Source of the DNA: Spirosoma radiotolerans
Lineage (GTDB): Bacteria > Bacteroidota > Bacteroidia > Cytophagales > Spirosomataceae
Assembly: GCF_000974425.1 (NCBI RefSeq)
Contig: NZ_CP010429.1
Location: 1,426,001 to 1,490,000 of the forward strand
Length of the DNA: 64,000 nt
Direction: 5' to 3'
Of the stretch, positions 52,487 to 61,672 are shown piece by piece (the stretch's first letter is position 1; every line of letters begins with the position of its first letter). A program made the position numbers and the translations under genes. Below the pieces are notes generated by a model. That model searched no databases. It had not been told where the DNA came from and saw nothing but the letters and a program-made list of their open reading frames with translations.

Positions 52487-54951
52487 TAGTGGTTGTAGGT
52501 TAGTTGCCGTGCAATTGGGACATATCCAGTATTGTTACGAAAATCATCATACTCGTATCTGTAACAGGTAGATGGATTTTTGCGGTGCGATACGTAGAAA
52601 AAGTTTTCTTTCTCTTCATCAAAAACTATGGTCTTGGCCTTTACACCACTGGCTTCATAAGGCAGGGGTACGTTCACTACGTACTCATAAAATCTGGCTT
52701 TGATAAGGGCAAATTTTCGTTTTCGCTCGTAAGGCTTTAAATCTTTTTCATTACTTATGTCAACATACTGGCCCCAAAGATTTTCCGCTTCTTCATTAAG
52801 CTGTATATAGACAGACTCGGTGTCTTGTTCGTCGACAAATTCAAAAGCTCCAACCTTTGCAAAGTCTAGTGCCTGTAAGGCAGTTAGATAGGGAGATACT
52901 AGTACATCGGCCTGTTTCTTAATTTCCTTAAAATAGGCTTCAATGAGTTCTAGATAACCATGCTCGTCTGTTTCATCTACCCCCTTAAGTACATTGTCTG
53001 TTTTTACCAGAAGGTCTCCTCCATAAACTTTACCACTTATAGCCTTCAACTCTGTTATGTTATACAGAAATACTTCGCTTGCGAATTCTTTCTCATTATA
53101 ACGATTGGCCCGACCAGCCGCTTGAATGATAGAATCAAGCGGACATCGAACACGAAAAACGGTATGAACCGAAACGTCAACGCCAGCTTCAATAAGCTGG
53201 GTTGAAATAATAACCTGTTGCTTTGGCCCCTTGTAGGTTTTAATCCGGTCAATAATTCGCTTTCGTTCAAAGGGTGTGATCAATGTTGTTAGGTAATAAA
53301 CATCGGTTGCCTCTTCGTCTAGAGTCCCTGATACAGCCTTAAAACAGTCTAGTGTAGATTGCTTGGTGTTCAAAATTACTAGCATGTTTTTCGCTGGATT
53401 GTCTATGCAGTAATCAATCACATCCTGCTTAAACTCGGCAAAACTGACTTCCTGACGAGCGCGATTAATAAGTTTAGTCCGGTTAAAATGCGGGCTTCTG
53501 AAATAATCTTTGTAGTTCGGCACCAGCTCCTGAATCTCTTCACCTGGCGTAAAAATTAATGGTTGTGTCGCCGACATCAGAATGAAGTAACAATTATAGC
53601 GTTCGCCAAGCGTCATAAATGCCTGCCGAATGAGCGGCCATAGTTCGTACTTAATCTGCTGAATCTCATCCAGAATAATGACCGAGTTAGCGAGATTAGG
53701 CAGTTTGAGCAATTTCGTTTTGTCATTGGAAAAGAGCGATTCCAATAACTGAACGAAGGTTGTCACAACAATCCCCGACTGCCATGTTTCAATCAAAAAC
53801 TGACTTTTATCCTGATCCAGTGTTTTTTTCGTTTTCTCTTCCTCTGTATCATCCTCAACAGTATCATCCTTAACCTTGTAGGCCGGTTCGGCTAGGTGGT
53901 GATGTTTGAGTAGAATGTCCGATGTTGGATTGCTAAAGACTTCCTGGAATACACTGAAGTTCTGGTCGATAATTGACGTGAACGGAATTGTAATAACGAG
54001 ACGACCAGCCAGCAAACTCAGCTTTTGCTGCATAGCCAGCCCAACAGCCAGTGAGGTCAACGTTTTGCCTAAACCGGTAGGTAACGTGATTGAATACAGA
54101 TGCTGGTTTACCGAAAATATCCGGTCCAGATTAGCCAGTGTTTCATGATAAGCCTGATTTTTTAGCCCATCCAGTGCCGTTCTTGGCGAGTCAAATCCGC
54201 GCCGTTTTCGGTAACTCTCTAAAGCGGAAAGTGATGGCCGTTCTGCCCCCTGACCAGTAATTCCTTTTAAAATTACGTCTGACTTATCGGAAAGAAGCAG
54301 CGTTCCGTAGAATAACTGATGCCAATAATAGTACCGATTTTTAGTATCGGGATCTGATTTAGCGTATAAGCCGTTTGTTCTCAACAATCTGTGTCCTACA
54401 CCCAAATACTCATCAACAAACTCTTTTTTTCTAACATATTGTTTGAAAGACTGCCAGTCGAACTTAAAACTCACTACGGTCATCAACTTATCCAGAATTT
54501 CCTGAATCAGCGGCTCATCATCAAAAACCTCAATCTGTTCACATAAAATTTCGACTTTCGATTCAAGAGATAACTCTTCCCTAAAATCATTCAAATTTCC
54601 ATGATGTCGCTTTACCGCTGTAAACACCAGATACGGGAGCAGTTGGCGATCAATACTTGTCAACTCAAATGGTAGCAAGTATTGTGTAACAACCTGTTTA
54701 GCCAGCAATGATGACAACAAGGCGTGTTCTTTGGGGCCAATACGCTCGTGATTAGGAGTCAAAAGATAATGCTGAAAATACCTCGTTCCTTTGGCTATAT
54801 CGTGGCACACCCCGGCCAAATAGCCAACATCAGCCAGTAAGCCGTCTGGCAAATCAAAGTTAGTTACCCGACTTTGCAACAGTAGACGGCATGAGTCGGC
54901 CACGTTTTTCGTGTGGTCAATGAGCGGAACGCCGGGGTGTGAGTATAGCAT
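52486..54951 (-). CDS. cas3: CRISPR-associated Cas3 helicase-nuclease
   Basis: Cas3 unwinds and degrades target DNA after Cascade binding. The 821-residue protein has an N-terminal HD nuclease (PLIDHTKNVADSCRLLL; GVCHDIAKGTRYFQHYLL with His49-Asp50) and a DExD/H helicase: Walker A LPTGLGKTLTS (about residue 290), motif II VIILDEIQQI (about 428), motif III LMSATQP (about 457) and motif VI QAAGRANRYNEK (about 612). Motif II reads Asp-Glu-Ile-Gln rather than DEAH. The HD and helicase parts are fused as usual for I-B. Overlaps cas5 by 1 bp. Confidence 0.96.
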   Translation of the reverse strand: MLYSHPGVPLIDHTKNVADSCRLLLQSRVTNFDLPDGLLADVGYLAGVCHDIAKGTRYFQHYLLTPNHERIGPKEHALLSSLLAKQVVTQYLLPFELTSIDRQLLPYLVFTAVKRHHGNLNDFREELSLESKVEILCEQIEVFDDEPLIQEILDKLMTVVSFKFDWQSFKQYVRKKEFVDEYLGVGHRLLRTNGLYAKSDPDTKNRYYYWHQLFYGTLLLSDKSDVILKGITGQGAERPSLSALESYRKRRGFDSPRTALDGLKNQAYHETLANLDRIFSVNQHLYSITLPTGLGKTLTSLAVGLAMQQKLSLLAGRLVITIPFTSIIDQNFSVFQEVFSNPTSDILLKHHHLAEPAYKVKDDTVEDDTEEEKTKKTLDQDKSQFLIETWQSGIVVTTFVQLLESLFSNDKTKLLKLPNLANSVIILDEIQQIKYELWPLIRQAFMTLGERYNCYFILMSATQPLIFTPGEEIQELVPNYKDYFRSPHFNRTKLINRARQEVSFAEFKQDVIDYCIDNPAKNMLVILNTKQSTLDCFKAVSGTLDEEATDVYYLTTLITPFERKRIIDRIKTYKGPKQQVIISTQLIEAGVDVSVHTVFRVRCPLDSIIQAAGRANRYNEKEFASEVFLYNITELKAISGKVYGGDLLVKTDNVLKGVDETDEHGYLELIEAYFKEIKKQADVLVSPYLTALQALDFAKVGAFEFVDEQDTESVYIQLNEEAENLWGQYVDISNEKDLKPYERKRKFALIKARFYEYVVNVPLPYEASGVKAKTIVFDEEKENFFYVSHRKNPSTCYRYEYDDFRNNTGYVPIARQLTYNH

Positions 54952-55706
54952 CAGAGAAATAGAATATTGCCAAAATCAGGTGTTTCAAACCACTCATTAG
55001 CCTGAACCATGACCGAACCGACATCGGCGTTAACAAGCACCTCGCCATAACGCATTACCACTCGGTCACGACTCAGTTCGATGGGCATCGTTTCCACATA
55101 ATAATGCGCCGTCTGATCAAACTCAATGGGGGGCGTTGTGGTCAGTAGCGATAGATTCACGGTCGATTGTACAGGTACGTACCCAGCCGTAGCGGTACGA
55201 ACGCTACCCCGTGTAACACGCACGTCCTGAAGGTTTGCGGTAAACTGACTCAATCCTAAGTAGGGCGTAAAATGGTGCGAACGGTTGATCAACCGATCGG
55301 CTAACCGATCAAACAGTCCCTCGTCTTTGAGCCGAACAAATACCCGAAAAGCTGGATTCTTGAGAAGCTCAAACTCGATCTGGGTACGTCCACTTTTGCG
55401 AATCTCATAAAACGAATTGCCCGTATCCAGCAGGTTAAAGCCAATGTTCACCTTTTTGACGGGCGCAAGTAGCTGGACGGCCAACTGACAGGCATCGGTA
55501 CCGAAAAGCTCCTGAACAGGCAAGACATTGTTGGTGAATCGACCGGGAGCCGTTTCCCGCTCAACGCCCAACACAGCCCCCAAAACGCCCGTTAAGGCTG
55601 TTCGGGTTGGGATTGGGTATGTTAACGGTGATGTAGTGGTGTTGAACTTGCGAAAATGACCGTATTCGCCCGACAACTCAAAGACGATCAGGCGGTTGTC
55701 GTTCAT
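54951..55706 (-). CDS. cas5: CRISPR-associated Cas5 (I-B type)
   Basis: Cas5 is the RAMP-fold Cascade subunit that caps the 5' handle of the crRNA. The 251-residue protein begins IVFELSGEYGHFRKFNTTTSPLTYPIPTRTA in two parts (the Cas5 N-terminal GxxxFRK.. and PTRTALTGVLGAVLG motifs), typical of Cas5h/b. Start and stop overlap its neighbours (4 bp with cas7, 1 bp with cas3), so the operon is tightly coupled. Confidence 0.92.
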   Translation of the reverse strand: MNDNRLIVFELSGEYGHFRKFNTTTSPLTYPIPTRTALTGVLGAVLGVERETAPGRFTNNVLPVQELFGTDACQLAVQLLAPVKKVNIGFNLLDTGNSFYEIRKSGRTQIEFELLKNPAFRVFVRLKDEGLFDRLADRLINRSHHFTPYLGLSQFTANLQDVRVTRGSVRTATAGYVPVQSTVNLSLLTTTPPIEFDQTAHYYVETMPIELSRDRVVMRYGEVLVNADVGSVMVQANEWFETPDFGNILFL

Positions 55707-56596
55707 AGCGTAAGAAGTCCGTTGGTGAGTGGTTGCGACGTTTTCAGCCGAGGGTCTATCCGTACCGTTACGCTACTGATTTTATCTTTTTGGGAAACAA
55801 GTTCAGCCATCAGAACAGATACGTCAAGCGTGTAGTCATCGGTACTACGCAGTTGCATTTCGTTCTTTTCTGTAATCAGTTTCAGCCGTTGCCGTAATCC
55901 ACCGATGTAGTACGGTTCGTTGTATTCGACGGTGATCAGCAGCAGAGGGGTTTGCCCAAACTTAGAGCGTGAAATCAGGTTTTTAGTACCCTCCCAGATT
56001 CCTTCCAGCAGCAACGCTTTGTCATCATCGGTCATTTGCGAATAAGCAGCCGCTTTCTCGTTGATGATTCCGTTGAAGCCAATCAGGGCATAAGGCACTT
56101 TATATTCCGTACGGAATGTTGCCTGTCCCTTTCCGTCGCCCGAGGCAAACGCACCCGTGCCTTGTTCGGTCACGATGTCCGTCTTGTTAAGCGATTTGCC
56201 CATCTGAAACTGCGTTGGGCCAACCAGTGTAATCGAGTCTTTGTCGAGAGGTAAAACACCGCCAAAGGTTCGTACATCGATGCACTGATCTAGAACCGTC
56301 TGCTTGCTTTCCTGGAAAGCTTTTGCCCGACGTTTTCCGTCTGAAACAAACGTCTTGCCCTTGTCTTCATAGGTGGTTTCGCGCACAAAAATGTCTTTCC
56401 CATCTGTGCCATTATAGCCTTTGTACTCATACCAGTAATCCCGAATAGTACGCTTCAGACGAACATCCGAAACCAATACTCTATTTTCTTCGGAGTCATA
56501 CCGAGGACGGTTTTCGTTTAGTGGGTCGCCATTGGGATTGGCGTTTTCGATTTCGTAGAGAAACAGGATTTCGGTACGGTTGCTTAGGGTAGTCAT
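55703..56596 (-). CDS. cas7: CRISPR-associated Cas7 (Csh2 type)
   Basis: Cas7 forms the helical backbone of Cascade along the crRNA spacer. The 297-residue protein shows the Csh2 signatures: LFLYEIENANPNGDPLNENRPR, VSDVRLKRTIRDYW, CIDVRTFGGVLP (about 102-113), VGPTQFQMGKSLN and TGAFASGDGKGQATFRTEYKVPYALIGFNG split over two conserved loops. This assigns the system to subtype I-B. The start follows cas8b by 4 bp. Confidence 0.95.
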   Translation of the reverse strand: MTTLSNRTEILFLYEIENANPNGDPLNENRPRYDSEENRVLVSDVRLKRTIRDYWYEYKGYNGTDGKDIFVRETTYEDKGKTFVSDGKRRAKAFQESKQTVLDQCIDVRTFGGVLPLDKDSITLVGPTQFQMGKSLNKTDIVTEQGTGAFASGDGKGQATFRTEYKVPYALIGFNGIINEKAAAYSQMTDDDKALLLEGIWEGTKNLISRSKFGQTPLLLITVEYNEPYYIGGLRQRLKLITEKNEMQLRSTDDYTLDVSVLMAELVSQKDKISSVTVRIDPRLKTSQPLTNGLLTL

Positions 56597-56600
56597 GGGG

Positions 56601-58520
56601 CTAGTTTTCGGTTTGGTCGTCTAATTCTTCCTGTGTTTGTGCTTTTGCTGTGCGAAATTTATATGCCATTTCTAAGCCTGCTACGAAGTAGAATGACAGT
56701 TCATTGTTAGGCATCAATGATAGGCGATGGCTGTTAATAATAAAGTAATCACTAATAATTTGGCGTAACTCATCATACCGTTTTCCAGGTTTCCGATATT
56801 TCTCCAACTTGTCAAGTGTTTCTCGGTAAATGGTTCTGAGATTTTCTGCATTTAAGTTGTAGCCCTTCAACTTATTCTCAAATGGCGACGCTCCATTAAG
56901 CTTATTTCTCTGAATGTTTAACAACAGTTTAACTAAGACACCCAAGGCAAATACTCCTACCTGAGCATCATTCTGTAGAAAGGCTCCAATGTTATCTTTG
57001 ACAAACTGCCGGAATAGCACTTCATCAAAAGCACGACCATATTTTTCATCTGGTCGAATTTCTTCTGTTAGTTCTTCTGATTGCATATGTATGGTTTGGT
57101 TTGTGGTAATAAGGGATAGCTGTGAGAGGTAGTTGAGTAGTAGGTGTGCTTTGAGAATGAGCAATTTTGGGGTTTGCGGGACCTTATTCACGAAAGACGT
57201 ATTGAAATAGCTGTCTTTAATAATCTTCATGAAACGGCCATATAGTGTCAGTCGATTTATCGGCTGCCCCACAAACACATCATTAACAATTGCGTAAAAA
57301 TCATCTTCGTAGAACAGCTTAAACAAACCAAATGAGAATGTTAAATTAGAGGGGTCTTTGCTTGTCCCATCAACTCCTTTGTAAAGCGGGTTTGGGTTCA
57401 CCTTCCCCGGAACCTCAGAGAATAGTTTACGGAATCGAGAAGGAAGAATTTCCTCTAGTAATAATTTAATCTTAATAGCTTTCGTAGTCGGATTTTCCTC
57501 AAAGAACATCAGATTTAAGCTAAAGGCATCACCTCCTCCAGAATCACCAAGCAAGCGCATTAGATCATCTTCTGCAAATCGAATCTGACCTGCTTCCTTA
57601 AGTATATATTCAAACGAATCGATTGTGGCTAATGCCTCTTCCAATACTTCCTTGTCCTGACTTCGTACCGTTTTAGGAATCATGTAATAGCTGGTGCCGT
57701 AGAAGTACTTTTTCAACTTCTGCGCTACATACTTCTGGCCATACTCAAAATCAAGCGAGCAGTCAGAGCAGATAGGATAGTTTTTCCAGTTGTTACGCCG
57801 GCTGAAGAACCCACTGACCATCCCCGGCTTGTCAACTGTGGCATATTTGAATGGCGACGCAAAACCGTGCAGCAAAGGCTTATTTTCCAGACAGATCGAG
57901 CAAAGCTGGTTAGTTCCCTGCGAGGTTACGTTATACTTTTCTGATTTACCCGACGTGCCATGCAACAGAACCTGTTGTTGAAAAATGGGGAAGTCAGCGA
58001 GGTACTTACGTTCCCCATCAAACTCGAAACGGAAACTTAACCCGGATGCCTGCTGCCGTTTCTTGTCCATCAGAGTATACGCATTTTGTAAGGCCAGCAG
58101 AATCGTGTCATAGTCATTCGTAAGGCGATCTTGCAAAGACAGTAACATGCCTAAGTCGTATTGATAGTTGGAAACCCGACATAGCGCAATGGCTTTCTTG
58201 ACCTGATTGCCAACCAGCGTGTTGAGTTTCTTCGCTAAATCGCCCGCTTTCGTTGTGAATGTTACGTCCCCGCCATTAGCGGCTCCCTTTCGATATACGT
58301 ACTTCTGATACGATGTTTCGTTCGCTTTCTCTGTATCAACCCCTTCGAAGCGGCACACAAGTTGGCTATCTTCGGTAGTGAATGAAAATACAGCCAGCAA
58401 GACATCATAATTAACCCCTGCGCCGGGAAACATATTTTCCACGTACAACTGATACGGCTCAGCTTGTCCGCTCTTTTGTAAGGCTAGCCGCCCAATAGCA
58501 GCAACTGCTTTATCCTGCAT
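56601..58520 (-). CDS. cas8b: CRISPR-associated Cas8b (Csh1/TM1802 type), large Cascade subunit
   Basis: Cas8b recognises the PAM and stabilises the R-loop. The 639-residue protein has an N-terminal domain rich in acidic residues, a zinc-ribbon with two Cys pairs (LCSICLE near residue 208 and YPICSDCSLD near 248), and a helical C-terminal part (NAQVGVFALGVLVKLLLNIQRNKLNG shortened here, about 540) typical of TM1802/Csh1. It is the first gene of the cas operon. The 143-bp divergent gap to the 58664 gene should hold the operon promoter. Confidence 0.93.
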   Translation of the reverse strand: MQDKAVAAIGRLALQKSGQAEPYQLYVENMFPGAGVNYDVLLAVFSFTTEDSQLVCRFEGVDTEKANETSYQKYVYRKGAANGGDVTFTTKAGDLAKKLNTLVGNQVKKAIALCRVSNYQYDLGMLLSLQDRLTNDYDTILLALQNAYTLMDKKRQQASGLSFRFEFDGERKYLADFPIFQQQVLLHGTSGKSEKYNVTSQGTNQLCSICLENKPLLHGFASPFKYATVDKPGMVSGFFSRRNNWKNYPICSDCSLDFEYGQKYVAQKLKKYFYGTSYYMIPKTVRSQDKEVLEEALATIDSFEYILKEAGQIRFAEDDLMRLLGDSGGGDAFSLNLMFFEENPTTKAIKIKLLLEEILPSRFRKLFSEVPGKVNPNPLYKGVDGTSKDPSNLTFSFGLFKLFYEDDFYAIVNDVFVGQPINRLTLYGRFMKIIKDSYFNTSFVNKVPQTPKLLILKAHLLLNYLSQLSLITTNQTIHMQSEELTEEIRPDEKYGRAFDEVLFRQFVKDNIGAFLQNDAQVGVFALGVLVKLLLNIQRNKLNGASPFENKLKGYNLNAENLRTIYRETLDKLEKYRKPGKRYDELRQIISDYFIINSHRLSLMPNNELSFYFVAGLEMAYKFRTAKAQTQEELDDQTEN

Positions 58521-58663
58521 ACCTCTTCTTATTTTCTTGTCAGCAAAGTAATTCTTGAAAAAGGACGTATTGTGTCACAAACCGCTTTGGTGAAAATTTG
58601 TAACTTCGTTTAACTTATTGATACCTTCCGGCAATTGCATTACACCATTGCCACTATTCATTC
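58521..58663. promoter_or_regulatory. Divergent promoter region of the cas operon and the 58664 gene
   Basis: No gene fits here. On the minus strand TTACTTTG (58551-58544) is one base from the -7 consensus, 24 nt before the cas8b start. On the plus strand TAACTTCG (58601-58608) is one base off, 56 nt before the 58664 gene. Spacing to -33 elements is poor for both. Confidence 0.3.
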
Positions 58664-59104
58664 ATGAATCAACCGTTTTACGAATTCACGTCATCCATTG
58701 AAGCCCTTCGATATGAGTTTACCAGTATTGGGCAGCGCGTAGTTCGCAAAGTCATTATCTACCAGGAACTTCCTTTTCCAAATGTGTATAATCTCGCCTT
58801 AGGTGATACTGACGACCAGGGTAAAGCTGATTTCGGGATTACTAGTGATAACGGCGACCGCGATACCATTTTAGCTACCGTCATTCAAACTCTGATTACA
58901 TTCTTCCATAAATATCCCCAGGCATCTGTTTTCATAGCTGGCAGTACACCCAGCCGAACAAGATTGTATCAGGGGGTAATTAATCGTGAACTAGGTGAGA
59001 TTCAAAAGCGTTTTGATGTTTTGGGAGTTACAGAAGATGGAACTGAATCGTTTAGCAAGGGGAAGTCTTATCAGGCTTTTGTGATTTCCCTGAAACAATT
59101 GTAG
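58664..59104 (+). CDS. DUF6934-like protein (146 aa)
   Basis: The product starts MNQPFYEFTSSIEALRYEF and contains VVRKVIIYQELPFPNVYNLALGD, DTILATVIQTLITFFHKYP, and ASVFIAGSTPSRTRLYQGVIN (about 108-125), the hallmark of a small Bacteroidota family I know as DUF6934. It is cytoplasmic, of unknown role, and typically followed by a short gene, as here. It is divergent from the cas operon. The pattern of a two-gene unit of a 140-150-residue protein plus a 60-residue partner resembles toxin-antitoxin modules, but this is inference. Confidence 0.7.
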   Translation: MNQPFYEFTSSIEALRYEFTSIGQRVVRKVIIYQELPFPNVYNLALGDTDDQGKADFGITSDNGDRDTILATVIQTLITFFHKYPQASVFIAGSTPSRTRLYQGVINRELGEIQKRFDVLGVTEDGTESFSKGKSYQAFVISLKQL

Positions 59105-59126
59105 TATTGATAAAAAACAGAAGATC

Positions 59127-59309
59127 ATGGCAGTAATAGTAAAAAAGACAGATCGAAAATTGCCACCCAATCACCCTCTCAGTCGGAAATTTGACACCGT
59201 CGAAGAAGCAGCTCAGGCTAAAACGGACTATGTTTGGAATACAGTTCTGAAAGATTTTGACTGGAATGCATTTATGGCGAAGAAGGGAAATCAAGTTTCC
59301 CAAAAATAA
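59127..59309 (+). CDS. Small protein (60 aa), partner of the DUF6934-like gene
   Basis: MAVIVKKTDRKLPPNHPLSRKFDTVEEAAQAKTDYVWNTV is the visible core in two pieces: a basic, Pro-containing N-terminus and a helical C-terminal half with VLKDFDWNAFMAKK. It starts 22 bp after the DUF6934-like stop, so it is probably in the same operon. Its last 19 bp overlap the end of the convergent WYL gene. No family known to me beyond this neighbourhood. Confidence 0.6.
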   Translation: MAVIVKKTDRKLPPNHPLSRKFDTVEEAAQAKTDYVWNTVLKDFDWNAFMAKKGNQVSQK

Positions 59310-60190
59310 GCTGAGTGTTGCCGCCCCCGCAAATAATCCCGAAAGGCGTCCGGGCTATCTACTGTCACCTCACCCGGTAGCCCCAGTACAAACCGGCCCA
59401 GGCCTATCCAGCTTCGTACCGTACCGCTGTATACGTATGGGAAATCTGCATCAGCCATGTGGATTAGATCAGGTTGAGTCAATGGGTGTTCTTCTCTTAA
59501 TAGGCGATACGCCTGATAGGTGAGTCGAAGTTTTACTTTTTTTGGTTCACCCGGCCAGTCGAAAGGGTCAACGAGTACTTCGGCGGGCGGGTTTGTCTGC
59601 GCCGTTTCCAGTACCCGGACATCCTCGATGCGTTGCGTTTTGAAGGTCTTTGTCGTGGCCGATTCAGGTTCGTAGGCTGTCAGGCGGGTATAATTCTCCG
59701 AAAAACTATACGGCTCAACCAATCGGTCGCTGATCGAATTACTATTGATCGAATGATACCGCAACAGATGCACCTGCCGCCGGTCGCGGATGGCTTCGGC
59801 AAGCTGAGCCACCACCAGGCTTTGGTGCTGGTCGATTAATCCGTTGGCGATAGGCAGCAACGTCGACTGGGTATAGATTTTCTGCCGGAGTGGGGCTAGG
59901 AGCGGGTTGGCATCCGAAAAAGTGGCTAATGCCTGATGAAGTAACTGCGCTTCTTCTTCGGTGAAACTGGCCTGCTGGTTTCGTTCGTCTTCAAAAATAA
60001 AGAAACGGGGTGGTCGCTTCCCTTCCTTGTCGATACAGTACCCGGCCTCTTCCAGAGCATCCATGTAGCGTCGGGCATGGCGCGGGTCGCATTCGAGAAT
60101 TTGGGCTAACTGGGTTAGCGATTTGCCAGGCCGTTGTTTTAACAGCCGGATGAGCTTGAGAGTACGCGTTAAATTTTGCTGGGCTGCCAT
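59291..60190 (-). CDS. WYL-domain transcriptional regulator (YafY type)
   Basis: The 299-residue DNA-binding protein has an N-terminal winged helix-turn-helix (ARTLKLIRLLKQRPGKSLTQLA region; LECDPRHARRYMDALEEAGY, about 27-48) and a WYL domain (about 130-215, QVHLLRYHSINSNSIS, RLVEPYSFSENYTRLTAYEP), followed by a WCX-like C-terminal part (VKLRLTYQAYRLLREEHP). WYL proteins bind nucleic-acid ligands and often control CRISPR-Cas or other defence loci. Position near the cas operon makes this plausible. Tail-to-tail overlap with the 60-residue gene. Confidence 0.85.
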   Translation of the reverse strand: MAAQQNLTRTLKLIRLLKQRPGKSLTQLAQILECDPRHARRYMDALEEAGYCIDKEGKRPPRFFIFEDERNQQASFTEEEAQLLHQALATFSDANPLLAPLRQKIYTQSTLLPIANGLIDQHQSLVVAQLAEAIRDRRQVHLLRYHSINSNSISDRLVEPYSFSENYTRLTAYEPESATTKTFKTQRIEDVRVLETAQTNPPAEVLVDPFDWPGEPKKVKLRLTYQAYRLLREEHPLTQPDLIHMADADFPYVYSGTVRSWIGLGRFVLGLPGEVTVDSPDAFRDYLRGRQHSAYFWET

Positions 60191-60251
60191 GGGTGGATAG
60201 ACAAGCGCCCAAGTACGTAAAATATGGCAAAGAATAAAATGGCTGTATTTA

Positions 60252-61010
60252 TTAAAAATTTCCGGATAGTTTAACTACCGTCGGGTTGAGCGCTTTCATG
60301 GCTTTGTTGGAGGATAAAAATTCGCTGTCGCCCATCAATTCATTGTAGGCTTTTTCCTGCGCCGGGGTGCGGGAAGCAGGTGGCCCGAGCGTTAGGGACA
60401 GGAACGTTTTTTCGGATAGCTGGGCTAGTTTGCCGCCCTGCCAGTTCGATACCTGACCGCCATAGTCCCAGGCAAATCCCCAAAGTTTGAACGGTTTGCC
60501 GTTACGGCTCTCCAACTCAGTTAGCGTTGTGCCAATGCGCAGCCCATCGGTTGTGACCCAGTGCGTTGGGGGTAAGTTTTTGATTGGAAGTCCTTCGTCG
60601 TCAAATAGTTTTGGGCAAATAAGTACCGTTTCGGGGGCTGTCCGTTTTTCGTCGGTATAAATGATTTGGACCTCATCGGAGGTGTCCTTGTAAAGCGTCG
60701 TGCCGATAAGCTCGGTCCCTTCGGCGCCATAGATCGTGTCACCGGCAGTAACGACTGCCGGACCCAGGAGCCGGAGTAAGTCGGCTTCGGAAGTCGTCGC
60801 TTTAATTGGGCCAACCCGCTCACCCGGTATGATCAGGAAATCATTGGCGACAACGGCCGCCTGATTCTGGCTGACTCCTTGTGTCTGTGCGGTGTTGGTC
60901 AGTGACTCAGGCTGGGTACTACCCCCTGACGGACCATTGGCCGAGGAGCCGGATTGGCAGGCCGTTAGGGTAGCCGTTAGTAGAAGAATGGGCAGGAAAG
61001 TAGACGGCAT
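60252..61010 (-). CDS. Lipoprotein of unknown function (252 aa)
   Basis: A lipoprotein signal (LLLTATLTAC, Cys18) is followed by a Ser/Gly/Thr/Gln-rich linker (about 19-50) and a globular part with VGPIKATTSEADLLRLLGPA, LIGTTLYKDTSDEVQIIY and GLRIGTTLTELESRNGKPF (about 165). These two similar LxxLxGxPF/LLGPA elements look like an internal repeat as in SmpA/BamE-like folds, but I would not assign the family. It starts 17 bp after the response regulator, so it is the last gene of this operon. Confidence 0.65.
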   Translation of the reverse strand: MPSTFLPILLLTATLTACQSGSSANGPSGGSTQPESLTNTAQTQGVSQNQAAVVANDFLIIPGERVGPIKATTSEADLLRLLGPAVVTAGDTIYGAEGTELIGTTLYKDTSDEVQIIYTDEKRTAPETVLICPKLFDDEGLPIKNLPPTHWVTTDGLRIGTTLTELESRNGKPFKLWGFAWDYGGQVSNWQGGKLAQLSEKTFLSLTLGPPASRTPAQEKAYNELMGDSEFLSSNKAMKALNPTVVKLSGNF

Positions 61011-61027
61011 GGTTAGTTACTGGGAAT

Positions 61028-61669
61028 TCATTTGAACAAGCCTGTCTTGAGTGCCTTTGCTACGGCTTCTGACTTGGAATTGACGTGCAGTTTCTCGTAA
61101 ATATTGACAATGTGTGTGCGAACGGTGCCCATGCTCATGTTGCAGTGGTGCGCGATGAGTTTATAGCTATCGCCTTCCACCAGGCGCTGCAACACTTCTT
61201 TCTCTTTATCGGTCAGCATAAACGCATCAGCGCGTGACGACGAACCTTTTGGCTGTCGAAAAGCATCCAGTACTTTAAGGGCAATGGAGGGTGTCATGGC
61301 GGCTCCACCACTCATGACTTCCCGAATGGCATCAATGATCTTATCGGCGGGTGTTTTCTTCAGCAGATAGCCCACGGCCCCTGCCGAGATGGCAGCGAAA
61401 ATTCGGTCAACGTCTTCGAAGACGGTGAGCATCAGAATTTTAGGTCGTGTTGTCTGCTCCCGAATGAGCCTGACGGCTTCAATGCCGGTGCGGCCGGGCA
61501 TATCGATATCCATTAAAATGACATCCGGCTGGTTGTACAGCACCTCGTCGACCGCTGTGAGTGCATTTGGGTATTTTCCCGTAACGATCAGATCGTCGGT
61601 CGCGTCGAAAACCAGTGCCAGCGTTTCACGCAGGGAGTCATTGTCATCAAAAATAGAAATACGGATCAT
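61028..61669 (-). CDS. NarL/FixJ-type response regulator
   Basis: The 213-residue protein has a receiver domain with the acidic pocket (FDDND, residues 7-11), phospho-acceptor Asp54 in VILMDIDMPG, and Lys in YLLKKTPADK, followed by a LuxR/GerE helix-turn-helix (about 150-210, LTDKEKEVLQRLVEGDSYKL; MGTVRTHIVNIYEKLHV). The probable partner is the TPR histidine kinase (62264-64000) encoded upstream. It starts 3 bp after the intervening lipoprotein gene. Likely target sites are discussed with the shared 18-nt element. Confidence 0.95.
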   Translation of the reverse strand: MIRISIFDDNDSLRETLALVFDATDDLIVTGKYPNALTAVDEVLYNQPDVILMDIDMPGRTGIEAVRLIREQTTRPKILMLTVFEDVDRIFAAISAGAVGYLLKKTPADKIIDAIREVMSGGAAMTPSIALKVLDAFRQPKGSSSRADAFMLTDKEKEVLQRLVEGDSYKLIAHHCNMSMGTVRTHIVNIYEKLHVNSKSEAVAKALKTGLFK

Positions 61670-61672
61670 ACG

